A DNA stretch of 64,000 nucleotides. Source: Gammaproteobacteria bacterium. GTDB lineage: Bacteria > Pseudomonadota > Gammaproteobacteria > Pseudomonadales > Oceanobacteraceae. Location of the stretch: the NCBI GenBank assembly GCA_013373125.1, contig JABXIK010000016.1, forward strand, positions 29,914-93,913, given 5' to 3'. Below, piece by piece: positions 16,878 to 29,014 of the stretch. The position numbers were made by a program, and so were the translations under genes. The notes beneath the pieces were generated by a model. The model was not told the DNA's origin. It did not search any database and saw only the letters and a list, made by a program, of their open reading frames with translations. Within the stretch, counting starts at the first letter, position 1, and each line of letters opens with the position of its first letter.

Positions 16878-18092
16878 TTAACGGTATGCTAATCCCATGG
16901 CATGGCGAACATCTTCCATGGTATCACGAGCAGCTTCACGTGCTCGTTCACTACCTTCTTGAATGATGGATTTCACCAAATCTGGATTGGACTCATATTG
17001 TTTTGCACGCTCTTGAATGGGTGCAACTTCAGCTTTTATCGCATCAATCACAGGACCTTTGCAATCCAAGCAACCAATACCCGCATTGCGACAACCTTTT
17101 TGTACCCACTCTTTTACATCATCATCACTATAGACTTCATGTAACTGCCAGACTGGACAGTTTTCTGGGTTACCTGGATCGTCACGGCGTACACGGGCAG
17201 GATCGGTACGCATGGTACGAATCTTACGTTCGATCTCAGATTCTTCTTCACGCAAGCTAATGGTATTACCATAAGACTTGGACATTTTTTGTCCATCTAG
17301 GCCTGGCATTTTAGACTCTGGTGTTAACAAGGCTTGAGGCTCAGGCAAAATCACCTTACCGCCGCCTTCTAAGTAACCCATTAAACGCTCTTTATCACCT
17401 AGAGTGATATTTTGCTGTTCTTTAAGTAGCGCTTGCGCGGTTGCCAGTGCTTCGCCGTCACCTTCTTCGGTGTAACGCTTACGCAAAGTGCTGTACAGCT
17501 TAGCGGCTTTTTTGCCCATTTTTTTGATGGCCGCTTCGGCGTTTTCTTCAAAACCTGGTTCACGACCAAACACATAATTAAAACGACGAGCTACTTCACG
17601 GGTAATTTCCACGTGAGCCACTTGGTCGGCACCCACAGGCACCATCCCCGCGCGATACAACAAGATATCGGCACTTTGTAGTAATGGATAACCTAAGAAA
17701 CCATACGTGGCCAGATCTTTCTCTTTTAGCTTTTCTTGCTGATCTTTATAGGTGGGCACACGCTCTAACCAACCTAGAGGCGTAATCATAGAGAGCAGCA
17801 AGTGCAGCTCGGCATGCTCTGGTACTTTGCTTTGTAGGAATAATGTGGCGCTACCTGGGTTAACCCCAGCTGCCAGCCAATCGATCACCATATCCCACAC
17901 ACTGCGCTCCATAATGCTTGGATCATCATAGTGTGTGGTCAGGGCGTGCCAGTCAGCCACAAAAAAGAAACACTCGTATTCGTGTTGCAACTTAACCCAG
18001 TTTTTAAGCACACCGTGATAGTGGCCTAGGTGTAATTTCCCCGTGGGTCGCATGCCAGAAAGCACACGTTGCTGAGAGTCAACAGAACTCAA
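16878..18092 (-). CDS. trpS: Tryptophan-tRNA ligase, long form
   Basis: 404 residues, longer than the roughly 330 of E. coli TrpRS. Class I motifs are KLHLGHYHG (HIGH equivalent, about 18-26) and GQKMSKSYG (KMSKS). The extra length lies between them (about 180-260) and in a cysteine-containing C-terminal region (CRNAGIGCLDCKG), as in the Pseudomonas-type enzyme. It charges tRNA-Trp in the cytoplasm. The chosen start is TTG at 18092, because AGGAGAAGG stands just upstream and no ATG precedes the conserved SGMRPTGKLHLGH region. Confidence 0.92.
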   Translation of the reverse strand: MSSVDSQQRVLSGMRPTGKLHLGHYHGVLKNWVKLQHEYECFFFVADWHALTTHYDDPSIMERSVWDMVIDWLAAGVNPGSATLFLQSKVPEHAELHLLLSMITPLGWLERVPTYKDQQEKLKEKDLATYGFLGYPLLQSADILLYRAGMVPVGADQVAHVEITREVARRFNYVFGREPGFEENAEAAIKKMGKKAAKLYSTLRKRYTEEGDGEALATAQALLKEQQNITLGDKERLMGYLEGGGKVILPEPQALLTPESKMPGLDGQKMSKSYGNTISLREEESEIERKIRTMRTDPARVRRDDPGNPENCPVWQLHEVYSDDDVKEWVQKGCRNAGIGCLDCKGPVIDAIKAEVAPIQERAKQYESNPDLVKSIIQEGSERAREAARDTMEDVRHAMGLAYR

Positions 18093-18167
18093 AGCCTTCT
18101 CCTAATACAGCAAACTAAAACACGGCAGTTTACCGGTGACGAAGGCTAAAAACTACTGATTCGCATC

Positions 18168-18195
18168 AAAAAAGCCAACCCTGACCTTTTCGGCT
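18168..18195 (-). terminator. Weak rho-independent terminator after yciO
   Basis: On the minus strand AGCCGA pairs with TTGGCT across an 11-base loop (one G-T pair), then six Ts follow. It lies between the yciO stop (18223) and the trpS start (18092). The stem is short, so efficiency is doubtful. Confidence 0.4.
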
Positions 18196-18222
18196 CTGTA
18201 TCCAAGATAAATTGACTAATAT

Positions 18223-18843
18223 TTAGTCCAACTCGTCCATTTGCCCCACCCCTTGACGAGTGATGGCATAGGTATCCCCTGTCATATCCACGACTGTCGT
18301 GGCTTCAATACCGCAGTAGCCCCCGTCTATGACTAAATCCACCGCATGCTCTAGCATTTGTCGGATTTCATAAGGGTCAGATAGCGGCATATCATCACCA
18401 GGCATAATCAATGAGGTGGTCATAATAGGCTCACCTAATTCTGCCAAAAGGTCCTGAATAATTGGATTCGCGGGGACTCGAATGCCAATCGTACGACGCT
18501 TAGGATGCATTAAGCGACGAGGCACTTCTCGTGTGCCGTCCAAAATAAAGGTAAAGGCCCCTGGTGTGTGGGCCTTTAACAGGCGATAAGCTGTATTATC
18601 CACTTTGGCATAGGTACCAATTTCAGCCAAATCTCGGCACATAAGCGTAAAGTTATGCTTATCACTCAGCTGGCGAATTTGCTTAACCCGCTCTAAGGCT
18701 CGTTTATCTTCAAGGTGACAGGCTAATGCATAGGCGCAATCGGTTGGAATAATCGCTAAGCCACCAGAACGTAATATTTCAGCGGCTTGTTTGATTAGAC
18801 GATTCTGAGGGTTATCTGGATGAATTTGAAAGAATTGGCTCAT
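18223..18843 (-). CDS. yciO: YciO, Sua5/YrdC-fold protein
   Basis: 206 residues, aligning from end to end with E. coli YciO as I remember it: MSQFFQIHPDNPQNRLI at the N-terminus, PTDCAYALAC, KHNFTLMCRDL, TPGAFTFIL, RTIGIRVPANPI, TTSLIMPG and RQGVG. YciO is a paralogue of the threonylcarbamoyl-AMP synthases TsaC/Sua5 that make the t6A precursor; its own role is less settled. It lies between trpS and rnm, as yciO lies beside yciV (rnm) in E. coli. Confidence 0.9.
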   Translation of the reverse strand: MSQFFQIHPDNPQNRLIKQAAEILRSGGLAIIPTDCAYALACHLEDKRALERVKQIRQLSDKHNFTLMCRDLAEIGTYAKVDNTAYRLLKAHTPGAFTFILDGTREVPRRLMHPKRRTIGIRVPANPIIQDLLAELGEPIMTTSLIMPGDDMPLSDPYEIRQMLEHAVDLVIDGGYCGIEATTVVDMTGDTYAITRQGVGQMDELD

Positions 18844-18901
18844 GGTGCATCCTTGACTGACAAGCTTAAGTCTAGCTCATTTCGGGCATGACGTGTGTAA
18901 T

Positions 18902-19732
18902 CTATACGGCTTGCCAATGGCTCCACACTGGCGTCACGGATTTAGGCATAGGGACAAATTTGCCCAGCTCCGACCACGGCCTCGGCCCATGAAAGTCGCT
19001 CCCCTGACTGCCTAGTAAGTCGTATTCATCACACAACTGCGCCATACGCTGACTAAAGCTGGATTCCATACCTCCTGTTGTCACTTCCAGCCCATTGCCA
19101 CCCGCTGCTACAAAGGCGTTGAGTAGCAACTTCAACTTGGTCACGGTCAACTTGTACTTATCAGGATGCGCCACTACCGCTACACCGCCGCTTTCTCTAA
19201 TCCAGCTCACCACCTCAGACATTTCAGGCCATAGGGTTTTGACGTCCCCCGCTTTTCCGGCACCTAGATACTTTTTAAAGGCTTGAGCCATATTATTTAC
19301 TTTACCCAATTGTATGAGGGCCTCTGCAAAGTGGGGGCGACCAATCTGAGCGCCATTAGCAATCTCAACGGCTTTTTCCCATATACCCTCAACACCCTGT
19401 TTTTCCAATTTCATGGCAATAGTCTTAGCGCGCTCGTATCGACATGCTTCTTGGCGAGCGACTGCGGCTTGCATCACTGGATGCTGTTCATCGAACCCCA
19501 GCCCAACAATATGAATCCCCATGCCATTCCAGACACTGGAAAACTCAATACCAGATACAATCTGCATGTCGTACTTTCTCGCCTGATCACGAGCCTCTTC
19601 AATGCCATCCAGTGTGTCATGGTCAGTGAGCGCTAGCATGGTGACGCCCTGTTCGGCAGCACGATCCACCAAGTCAGAAGGACTTAACTGGCCGTCGCTG
19701 CGTAAACTATGGCAATGTAAATCTGCTAACAT
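18902..19732 (-). CDS. rnm: RNase AM (YciV/TrpH), PHP-domain 5'-3' exoribonuclease
   Basis: About 276 residues. PHP metal-binding motifs are DLHCHSLRSDG at the N-terminus, LTDHDTLDG, GIEFSS, AHPDKYKL and GSDFHGP. E. coli RNase AM matures the 5' ends of rRNAs and degrades short RNAs and pAp. I place the start at ATG 19732, which has AAAGGTC upstream and puts DLHCHS near the N-terminus. An in-frame TTG at 19765 would overlap the upstream gene and lacks support. It follows the membrane-protein gene by 19 bases. Confidence 0.88.
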   Translation of the reverse strand: MLADLHCHSLRSDGQLSPSDLVDRAAEQGVTMLALTDHDTLDGIEEARDQARKYDMQIVSGIEFSSVWNGMGIHIVGLGFDEQHPVMQAAVARQEACRYERAKTIAMKLEKQGVEGIWEKAVEIANGAQIGRPHFAEALIQLGKVNNMAQAFKKYLGAGKAGDVKTLWPEMSEVVSWIRESGGVAVVAHPDKYKLTVTKLKLLLNAFVAAGGNGLEVTTGGMESSFSQRMAQLCDEYDLLGSQGSDFHGPRPWSELGKFVPMPKSVTPVWSHWQAV

Positions 19733-19751
19733 CTTCTGACCTTTACTTAAG

Positions 19752-20516
19752 TTAGTGCTCGACAATGATGTCTTCTAATCCCAGTCCCGTAAGCTTTTTG
19801 ATACTGCGAAACAAATAGAATAATGCCGCCATCATCACAATAGTGGCTGGAATCGAAATAACAGGAAAGCTAAGCGCCGTCATCTTACCTAGCTCTTCAT
19901 TGAAAGCCGCTGTACCGGCTGGACTGACAATAATCCACTTAGCCAACACATAGTTCAAAAACGAAGATAAAAAGAAAGAACCCGCCACCAGCCATGACGC
20001 CACTTTTAGGCTGGATTCAAAGTTTTCCTCATTTTTATTTTGAGCAAGCGCATCGGCAATGCGATCCACACGTAGAATTTTGTCGTTATACAAAAAGGTT
20101 TTAACCAGCGGAAAGCGGGTTTTAAGAGAAAACACCGTCACCAAGCCTAATATCCCAGGAATGGCCGCCTCTTTAATTGCGATATATTCAGGGTCCAATT
20201 CCAGCAAGCTAATGCCACCGGTTAATAGAATGCTAAACACCCCAAGAGCAGAGAAGATATTGACCTTCTTTGCGCGTTTAAAATCATGCAGACCATAAAG
20301 AATAGGAAACGCCAGCGCCACAATGATGGCTAATTTAATACCATGGGCCTGATAAAAAAGCGCCCATTGCCACCCAGTCTGTGCATCCAAACCCTGCAAC
20401 TGCGCCAATAACCAAGGACTTTCGCTGCCTTTCATCAAAATAAGAGTGGGAATGACAATATTCAGCAATAAATTCGCAAACATGCTTTCTTTTTTAGGGG
20501 AGGACGACTGACTCAT
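19752..20516 (-). CDS. Multi-pass membrane protein in the YciB position (VC0807-like)
   Basis: 254 residues with about six hydrophobic segments (about 14-32, 55-75, 88-105, 120-135, 170-190, 220-240). It resembles the uncharacterised VC0807-type family more than YciB, which is about 180 residues. It lies between rnm and a divergent yciI, where Pseudomonas relatives carry the septation protein YciB. A role in envelope or septum maintenance is only a guess from position. The end reads GLGLEDIIVEH. Confidence 0.65.
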   Translation of the reverse strand: MSQSSSPKKESMFANLLLNIVIPTLILMKGSESPWLLAQLQGLDAQTGWQWALFYQAHGIKLAIIVALAFPILYGLHDFKRAKKVNIFSALGVFSILLTGGISLLELDPEYIAIKEAAIPGILGLVTVFSLKTRFPLVKTFLYNDKILRVDRIADALAQNKNEENFESSLKVASWLVAGSFFLSSFLNYVLAKWIIVSPAGTAAFNEELGKMTALSFPVISIPATIVMMAALFYLFRSIKKLTGLGLEDIIVEH

Positions 20517-20656
20517 AAACGACTACTTATTGAACGGAATTTCCCTATTTTAAGGGATCGCCCCCTGATGTCGAGACAGAATTAAGCAGTTGTTGGTTAT
20601 TGCCTTTAATCGCGGTAGGATTATGGGCAAATTTCACAGTGATAATAATAAGCACC

Positions 20657-20956
20657 ATGTTATACGCCATTATCTCCCAAGACGTAGAAAATAGCCTAGA
20701 AAAGCGCCTTTCAGCTCGCCCTGCTCACTTAGAACGTCTACAGTTGCTACAACAACAAGGCCGTTTAATTTTGGCAGGACCTCATCCTGCTATCGACAGC
20801 GAAGATCCAGGCCAAGAAGGTTTTAGCGGCAGCTTAGTAGTGGCTGAATTTGATAGCCTCGCGGCAGCTCAGGCTTGGGCCGATGCAGATCCATACATTG
20901 CTGCTGGCGTTTATAAACAAGTAACCGTGAAACCGTTCAAGAAAGTATTGCCTTAA
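20657..20956 (+). CDS. yciI: YciI-like protein
   Basis: 99 residues. The start at ATG 20657 ([13 protein letters not shown]) is chosen because all YciI proteins begin this way; an upstream in-frame ATG at 20600 adds residues unlike the family. Signatures are [33 protein letters not shown] and [10 protein letters not shown] with conserved His and Asp residues. It is a small ferredoxin-like-fold dimer; related YciI-domain proteins include muconolactone-isomerase-like enzymes. The cellular role is not established. Divergent from the YciB-position gene. Confidence 0.9.
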   Translation: MLYAIISQDVENSLEKRLSARPAHLERLQLLQQQGRLILAGPHPAIDSEDPGQEGFSGSLVVAEFDSLAAAQAWADADPYIAAGVYKQVTVKPFKKVLP

Positions 20957-21012
20957 GTGAGTAAACTGCTCATTTTGATTGAATAAATAAGAAACAAGAT
21001 AGGAAGCACAAC

Positions 21013-21672
21013 GTGAAACGCATTACACTTTTGATTCTCACCTTATTAGTGATTTATCCAGCGGTTGCTGAAAAGCGCTACATCAGCGATGAATTATGGA
21101 TCAACCTTCGCAGCGGCCCTGGCAATGATTACAAAATCCTTAAGATTTTGAAAAGTGGCACACACTTGCAATTCATTGAAGAAGATGAAGAAGCCAAGTT
21201 CACTAAAGTAATTACTGATAAAGGCCTTGAAGGCTGGGTGCCAACTCGCTTTTTGCAAGAAGAGCCGATCTCTTTTGAGAAACTCATCCTTACCCAACGT
21301 GAATTAGAAAAAACCAAAACGGATTTTGCTGACTTGCAAAGAAAGTACAATGAAACCAAGAAAGAACTTGCAGAAGCCAAGCGTAATGCTGGCAGCTTAA
21401 GTAAAGATAAGTCCGAACAAGAAAAAGAGCTTGAGTACATCAAAAAAGTAAGTGCCAATGCGATTAATCTTGATAAGAAAAATCAAGAACTATTAGAGCA
21501 AAGCGAAGAGCTTAAAATCATTGTTGATACACTTCGCGCTGACAATGAACGCTTACAGAACAACAAAGACCTTAACTACATTCTTGTAGGTGGTGGTTTG
21601 ATTTTCTTAGGTTTGTTCCTTGGCTGGTTACTTCCGAAAATCTCTGGTCGTCGTAGCGACAACTGGGCATAA
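21013..21672 (+). CDS. TIGR04211-type SH3 domain protein (YgiM-like)
   Basis: 219 residues in a clear order: signal peptide (1-19, ending VAEK), bacterial SH3 domain (about 22-85, [16 protein letters not shown] then [11 protein letters not shown]), a charged coiled coil (about 92-185) and one C-terminal membrane helix (about 191-207, [13 protein letters not shown]) with a short basic tail. This is the family organisation of YgiM. The protein is probably anchored in the inner membrane with SH3 and coiled coil in the periplasm, perhaps contacting peptidoglycan. A good terminator follows. Confidence 0.88.
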   Translation: MKRITLLILTLLVIYPAVAEKRYISDELWINLRSGPGNDYKILKILKSGTHLQFIEEDEEAKFTKVITDKGLEGWVPTRFLQEEPISFEKLILTQRELEKTKTDFADLQRKYNETKKELAEAKRNAGSLSKDKSEQEKELEYIKKVSANAINLDKKNQELLEQSEELKIIVDTLRADNERLQNNKDLNYILVGGGLIFLGLFLGWLLPKISGRRSDNWA

Positions 21673-21688
21673 TTTTTTATTGCATAAG

Positions 21689-21725
21689 CCAGCGCCTAAA
21701 TTCTAAATTTAGCGCTGGTTTTTTT
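21689..21725 (+). terminator. Rho-independent terminator after the SH3 protein gene
   Basis: CCAGCGCCTAAATT (21689-21702) pairs with AATTTAGCGCTGG (21706-21718) with one bulged C, followed by seven Ts (21719-21725). It separates the SH3 gene from the cyclophilin gene. Confidence 0.9.
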
Positions 21726-21755
21726 ATTGTATTTAACTTAGTTACTGGAACCCAT

Positions 21756-22352
21756 ATGCAACGTTTTTTAATTAGCATGATGATCATGCTTGGTCTAATA
21801 AGCACTTCTTTTGCCGCCGATGAAATGACTGGCATCACTGCAGATATTGCAAAGCCTTATGCCACATTAATTACCAATCAAGGTGACATCACACTTGAAC
21901 TACTACCAGAAAAAGCGCCAATCACTGTGGCCAACTTCTTGAACTATGCGAACCAAGGGTATTACAACGGAGTGATTTTTCATCGAGTTATCAAAGATTT
22001 CATGATTCAAACCGGTGGCTTCACAGAACAAATGGTGCAAAAAGCCACACAAGAACCCATTAAAAACGAAGCGGATAACGGCTTATTCAATAATCGTAGC
22101 TCTGTTGCCATGGCTCGCACTGCAGTAGTAGACAGTGCCACTAGCCAATTCTTTATCAACGTAAAAAATAACTACTTCTTAAATAATGGTTATCGCGATT
22201 TCGGCTACGCTGTATTTGCTAATGTGGTATCCGGTATGGAAGTCGTTGATGCCATCAGCCAGGTTGCAACCACTCGTAAACAAGGTATGGGCGATGTACC
22301 GGTCGAGCCAATCATCATCAAAGAAGTCAAAATTAGCTACAACAAGCCGTAA
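21756..22352 (+). CDS. ppiA: Periplasmic cyclophilin-type peptidyl-prolyl isomerase
   Basis: 198 residues. A Sec signal peptide (1-20, cleaved after SFAA) is followed by a cyclophilin domain with [21 protein letters not shown], written here as [10 protein letters not shown] / [11 protein letters not shown], the FMIQTGG loop, SSVAMART and [10 protein letters not shown]. It matches the short bacterial periplasmic PpiA type, which speeds proline isomerisation in exported proteins. The usual catalytic Arg (FHRV) and the QFFI segment are present. The 3' end overlaps the convergent AEC transporter gene by 16 bases. Confidence 0.88.
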   Translation: MQRFLISMMIMLGLISTSFAADEMTGITADIAKPYATLITNQGDITLELLPEKAPITVANFLNYANQGYYNGVIFHRVIKDFMIQTGGFTEQMVQKATQEPIKNEADNGLFNNRSSVAMARTAVVDSATSQFFINVKNNYFLNNGYRDFGYAVFANVVSGMEVVDAISQVATTRKQGMGDVPVEPIIIKEVKISYNKP

Positions 22353-23215
22353 AGCGCCAACGGTATGACAACCGTAGCCAGTAAGGTAGAAATCAACACC
22401 ATGCTAGCTACGGTATCTACTTCCCTTCCTGATTTAAGCGCAAACAAATAATTAAACACCGCAATTGGCATCAAACTTTGTAAAATAACCACCTGCCTGG
22501 CCACGCCGTTTAAATCTAGCGCCCAAATCACAATAACAGCAACCACCCCACCCAAAACGAAACGCAGGATTGCGTACAACAAACCCAATCCCCATTGCTT
22601 CACCTGAATATTGGCAAGCGACACGCCTAGTGTAATTAACATTAACGGTATGGTGAGCTGGCCAATCAAGGTCACACTATTATTAATCCAATGTGGTAAT
22701 GAGTAATCCGTAACCACAAGAAATGTTGCAATGGCGATACTGAATAAAATTGGATTTTTGAAGAAGTGCCCCCACGATATCCGCTCGCCACTGGCCAAAG
22801 CTGTACCCAGACTAAAATGAGCGATAGAAATCACCATAAAGTAGGCAACTGCAAGTGCCAATCCTTCTTGCCCAAACGCAAACAAACATAACGGCAAACC
22901 CATATTTCCCACATTGGCAAATGTGAGACTCACACTGAACAAACGAACATCATGGCCTAAAGTTTTTATGACGAAAAAAGAAAATCCCAAAAGCAAAGCC
23001 AACGCCATGACACTAGCCAAAGCCATTTGTGATAAAGCAGCAATAGATAAGTCAACCTGACTAATACTGCTGACTACCAAGCACGGCGCCGCAATATTAA
23101 ATACAAGTTTAGAAACAAACTCGCTAGGGTAAGACTGGCCTGAGCGCACCCATGTATAACCAATAACGGCACACACAAATACTGGAGCAATAATACCTAA
23201 GATCTCAAACAGCAT
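22337..23215 (-). CDS. AEC-family membrane transporter
   Basis: 292 residues with about ten membrane helices arranged as two five-helix halves. The mid-protein [17 protein letters not shown] (about 107-123) and the C-terminal [15 protein letters not shown] are the family's most conserved pieces. AEC proteins are secondary carriers for substrates such as malonate, malate or auxin-like acids; the substrate here cannot be inferred. It is divergent from mnmC, with only 48 bases between starts, and convergent with ppiA. Confidence 0.87.
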   Translation of the reverse strand: MLFEILGIIAPVFVCAVIGYTWVRSGQSYPSEFVSKLVFNIAAPCLVVSSISQVDLSIAALSQMALASVMALALLLGFSFFVIKTLGHDVRLFSVSLTFANVGNMGLPLCLFAFGQEGLALAVAYFMVISIAHFSLGTALASGERISWGHFFKNPILFSIAIATFLVVTDYSLPHWINNSVTLIGQLTIPLMLITLGVSLANIQVKQWGLGLLYAILRFVLGGVVAVIVIWALDLNGVARQVVILQSLMPIAVFNYLFALKSGREVDTVASMVLISTLLATVVIPLALYGLL

Positions 23216-23263
23216 GCTGATTCTCTGTTAAAATAAGTGCAACGCGCATTATGAAAGCCTTAT

Positions 23264-25249
23264 ATGATAAAACAAGCTCAAATCCAGTGGCAAAATGGCT
23301 CACCGGTTTCCACACAATTTGATGATGTTTATTTTTCCAAAGCAAGCGGAATTGATGAAACTCGCTACGTTTTTCTTGAGCACAATCAATTACCTCAACG
23401 CTGGGTTGATCATCCGGCCGCTCAATTTACCATTGCAGAGACGGGCTTTGGTACAGGCTTAAATTTTTTATGCGCATGGGAAAGCTGGCTAAAGCACAGT
23501 CAAGCAGGACAAACCCTAAACTTTGTAAGCGTAGAAAAATTTCCTCTGGATAAAACCAGTTTACAACTCGCATTAGATCAATGGCCAAAACTCAAAACAT
23601 TAAGTGATGCCCTAGTGAGTGTCTACCCCTCATTGGTGGCAGGCTGGCATTGCATACCATTACCTATAATTAATGAATCCTCAGGTCAGGTTATCCTACA
23701 TTTATATTTAGGCGATATTCATGAATGGCTGGATGAATATCAAGGCAAAGTCGATGCTTGGTTCTTAGATGGGTTTGCGCCTGCTAAAAACCCAGAAATG
23801 TGGAGCCCTCATCTCTTTGAATCCATGGGTAAACTAAGCACAAGCAATACAACCGTAGCCACTTTTACGGCTGCCGGTTTAGTGAGACGCGGTTTACAAG
23901 GAGTTGGCTTTGCCACCCAAAAAGTAAAAGGTTTTGGGCGAAAACGTGAAATGCTCTGCGCTGAATACCAGCAAATTCAAGGTCCGTGTCAACCACAATG
24001 GTTAAGTGGTAACCCTTGGTTTTTACCACCTAATTTTAATTCTAAGCAACGTCATGCGGTGATTATTGGTGCAGGCATAGCAGGTTGTTCAACGGCTTAT
24101 GCTCTTGCAAAACGGGGGTGGAAAGTCACCTTGATGGATAAACATCAAACGTTTGCAAATGGTGCATCGGGTAATGCGCAAGGAGTGCTTTACGCCAAGC
24201 TGGCCAGTAAAATGAATCCACAAAGTGAATTTTATTTATCCGGCTACTTATTCAGCTTACACCAATTAAAACAAAACCTAGGCGACAACCATAACTGGCA
24301 AAACTGCGGCGTACTGCAACTGGCATTTAATGAAAAAGAACACGCACGACAACAAATGTTCATCCAGAAATCTGACTTAAGCGCTGTGGTCAGTTGGGTA
24401 AATGCCGCTGAGGCAACGCAATTAGCCGGCATACCCATTTGGCAAGGTGGTTTGTACTTTCATGATGGCGCTTGGGTTTATCCCAGTGCTTGGTGTGAAG
24501 CCTTGATACAGCACCCAAACATCACCTTTTTAAATGAAACACGCCTTGAGCAACTATCTCAAGATTCAACACAACAATGGCACTTAGAGTTAACGTCAAA
24601 AAACGGCGCTACATCTACAATTCATTCTGAAGCCGTTATCATGTGTAATGCTCATGAAGCCAAAGCATTCAAAGAATTTCATTTTCTGCCGACGCAACCC
24701 ATTGCAGGTCAAGTCTCACAAGTAGACAGCTCAGCCTTAGCATTAAAAACGGTTTTATGTGGCGACAGCTATGTAACTCCAATGCATAACGGCAAACTAA
24801 ATTTTGGTGCCAGTTACCGCTTAAAGTCAGACGACACTCAAGTAACACGCGAAGACAATCAATTTAATTTAGATAAACTTGCAGATAATTTTCCTAGTGT
24901 ATTTGGGCAGCTTTCATTATCAGAAAATATCCATGGTCGCGCTTCAGTACGATGCAGTACACCCGATTACGTACCTGTCGTAGGAGCTGTTTGCGATACT
25001 GAGTTGTTTAAGCAACGCTTTGCAAATCTAAAGAAGAACAAAAATTGGCGATTTAATGAAGCCGCTCCATTCTTAACAGGCTTATACGTGAATCTTGGAC
25101 ATGGCTCGCGAGGACTTAGCTCAGCGCCGTTGTGTGCCGAGCTTGTTGCAGCACAACTGAATAATGAACCTTGGCCCATGTGCAAACGACACGCAGACAT
25201 GCTGAGCCCGAATCGATTTTTGGTCAATCAAGTCATTAAAGGCGAGTGA
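23264..25249 (+). CDS. mnmC: Bifunctional tRNA mnm5s2U34 biosynthesis protein
   Basis: 661 residues. The N-terminal methyltransferase half (about 1-240) has the SAM loop ETGFGTGLNFL and DAWFLDGFAPAKNPEMW. The C-terminal FAD-dependent oxidase half opens with VIIGAGIAGCSTAYAL (about 268-283) and ends with GLYVNLGHGSRGL. The oxidase removes the carboxymethyl group of cmnm5(s2)U34 and the methyltransferase then completes mnm5(s2)U34 in wobble positions. The fused form is typical of Gammaproteobacteria. The stop codon directly touches the stop of the convergent small gene. Confidence 0.95.
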   Translation: MIKQAQIQWQNGSPVSTQFDDVYFSKASGIDETRYVFLEHNQLPQRWVDHPAAQFTIAETGFGTGLNFLCAWESWLKHSQAGQTLNFVSVEKFPLDKTSLQLALDQWPKLKTLSDALVSVYPSLVAGWHCIPLPIINESSGQVILHLYLGDIHEWLDEYQGKVDAWFLDGFAPAKNPEMWSPHLFESMGKLSTSNTTVATFTAAGLVRRGLQGVGFATQKVKGFGRKREMLCAEYQQIQGPCQPQWLSGNPWFLPPNFNSKQRHAVIIGAGIAGCSTAYALAKRGWKVTLMDKHQTFANGASGNAQGVLYAKLASKMNPQSEFYLSGYLFSLHQLKQNLGDNHNWQNCGVLQLAFNEKEHARQQMFIQKSDLSAVVSWVNAAEATQLAGIPIWQGGLYFHDGAWVYPSAWCEALIQHPNITFLNETRLEQLSQDSTQQWHLELTSKNGATSTIHSEAVIMCNAHEAKAFKEFHFLPTQPIAGQVSQVDSSALALKTVLCGDSYVTPMHNGKLNFGASYRLKSDDTQVTREDNQFNLDKLADNFPSVFGQLSLSENIHGRASVRCSTPDYVPVVGAVCDTELFKQRFANLKKNKNWRFNEAAPFLTGLYVNLGHGSRGLSSAPLCAELVAAQLNNEPWPMCKRHADMLSPNRFLVNQVIKGE

Positions 25250-25459
25250 CTATTGGTCGTTCGCTGCCTGATCGCGAGGCTGACGAATGGGCAAAACCAA
25301 ATTTTTAGCGCACATTGGATTATGGCGAATAGCGATCATCACTTCAGAGATCTGCTCACATTGTGCACGTGTGGCAGCCAGTTGTAGCTGTAAATCATCG
25401 GCACAAGAGAACAAATCCTTGATCACCTTACGAAACCGATATGCATGTAGTTGGGTCAT
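25250..25459 (-). CDS. Small protein of unknown function, helical
   Basis: 69 residues. I do not recognise the family. A strong ribosome-binding site (AAAGGAGGC) before the ATG at 25459 supports expression. The sequence is mostly helical with cysteines at 18, 34 and 50 and no signal peptide. It sits convergently against mnmC with no intervening base and is separated from yheU by 76 bases. Confidence 0.6.
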   Translation of the reverse strand: MTQLHAYRFRKVIKDLFSCADDLQLQLAATRAQCEQISEVMIAIRHNPMCAKNLVLPIRQPRDQAANDQ

Positions 25460-25535
25460 GCTTGCCTCCTTTGCGGCTTACCTTTCAGGTTAGCCCTGAA
25501 AACCTAAGCTGCGCCAGCAAACATAACGAAATAGG

Positions 25536-25772
25536 CTAACTAAGTTGGTCTTTATGCAAAATACCAACAGATTGAGAATCGTGATCAAACACGATAACGG
25601 CTTCTCCGCTCTCAATCTGGGCTCGAACCTGCTGGATTTTTTGCTCGAAAGAGTACTCTTCTAGACCGTAATCTGTGCCTTCACGATTAATAAAGGTTTC
25701 GATCACCCCTTGTAGGGCCTCAGCGCTAAGCTGGGTATAAGGAATAGGGGTATATTGATAGTCTTGGCTCAC
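25536..25772 (-). CDS. yheU: YheU family protein
   Basis: 78 residues. The core IPYTQLSAEALQGVIETFI...REGTDYG, then EQKIQQVRAQIESGEAVIVFD, matches the small YheU/UPF0270 family, whose structure is known but whose function is not. The GTG start has TAGGTGA upstream. It starts 17 bases after the stop of the neighbouring gene at 25790, so the two are probably co-transcribed. Confidence 0.85.
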   Translation of the reverse strand: MSQDYQYTPIPYTQLSAEALQGVIETFINREGTDYGLEEYSFEQKIQQVRAQIESGEAVIVFDHDSQSVGILHKDQLS

Positions 25773-25789
25773 GAATCACCTAAATTGAG

Positions 25790-26230
25790 TTACTTCATGA
25801 ACGCGGCTTCGCGTTCCCACTCACATTTCACTCGAATATCGCCACTATTAGGCACATGACAACCACGGCTTGTGGGCTCCCAATGAAAGGTATGCTTGCC
25901 ACTTAGCTCTGTCTCTAAATGCACGGTTGCACTCACCCAGTACATCTTACTCAGAAGCTCTTCGAACTTTTGCATCCAGCGCTCCCATTCATATTCAACC
26001 GCCCTGTAAGACGCTCCAAAATGAATAAGCTGAGTGTGATAAGCACCACTGAATACATCGAAACCAGGCAAGGTGAACATATCACCACACAAAAATGGCG
26101 AATTCACATCAAAGGTTTGGGGTAAATCCAATAACGCACCGCTGTTAACCATACGACGACGCTCACCATCCATTTCAGGCGAGGTGGGCACATCCTTAAT
26201 GATGCCGTATACGATTGATTCTTGATCCAC
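25790..26230 (-). CDS. Conserved-looking hypothetical protein
   Basis: 146 residues, GTG start with AAAGG upstream. I do not recognise the family. It is soluble, without signal peptide or membrane segment, and rich in aromatic residues, with IHFGASYRAVEYEWERW (about 70-86) and KMYWVSATVHLETELSG (about 94-110). The regular alternation in the second half suggests a beta-sheet domain. It lies between yheU and a lipoprotein gene. Confidence 0.6.
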   Translation of the reverse strand: MDQESIVYGIIKDVPTSPEMDGERRRMVNSGALLDLPQTFDVNSPFLCGDMFTLPGFDVFSGAYHTQLIHFGASYRAVEYEWERWMQKFEELLSKMYWVSATVHLETELSGKHTFHWEPTSRGCHVPNSGDIRVKCEWEREAAFMK

Positions 26231-26301
26231 TACAGACCTTTCCCTTAACTAATCACTTCGGTATTAAATACCAAATTACTCAACAAATCGACTGCTGCTA
26301 T

Positions 26302-29014
<2,713 letters not shown>

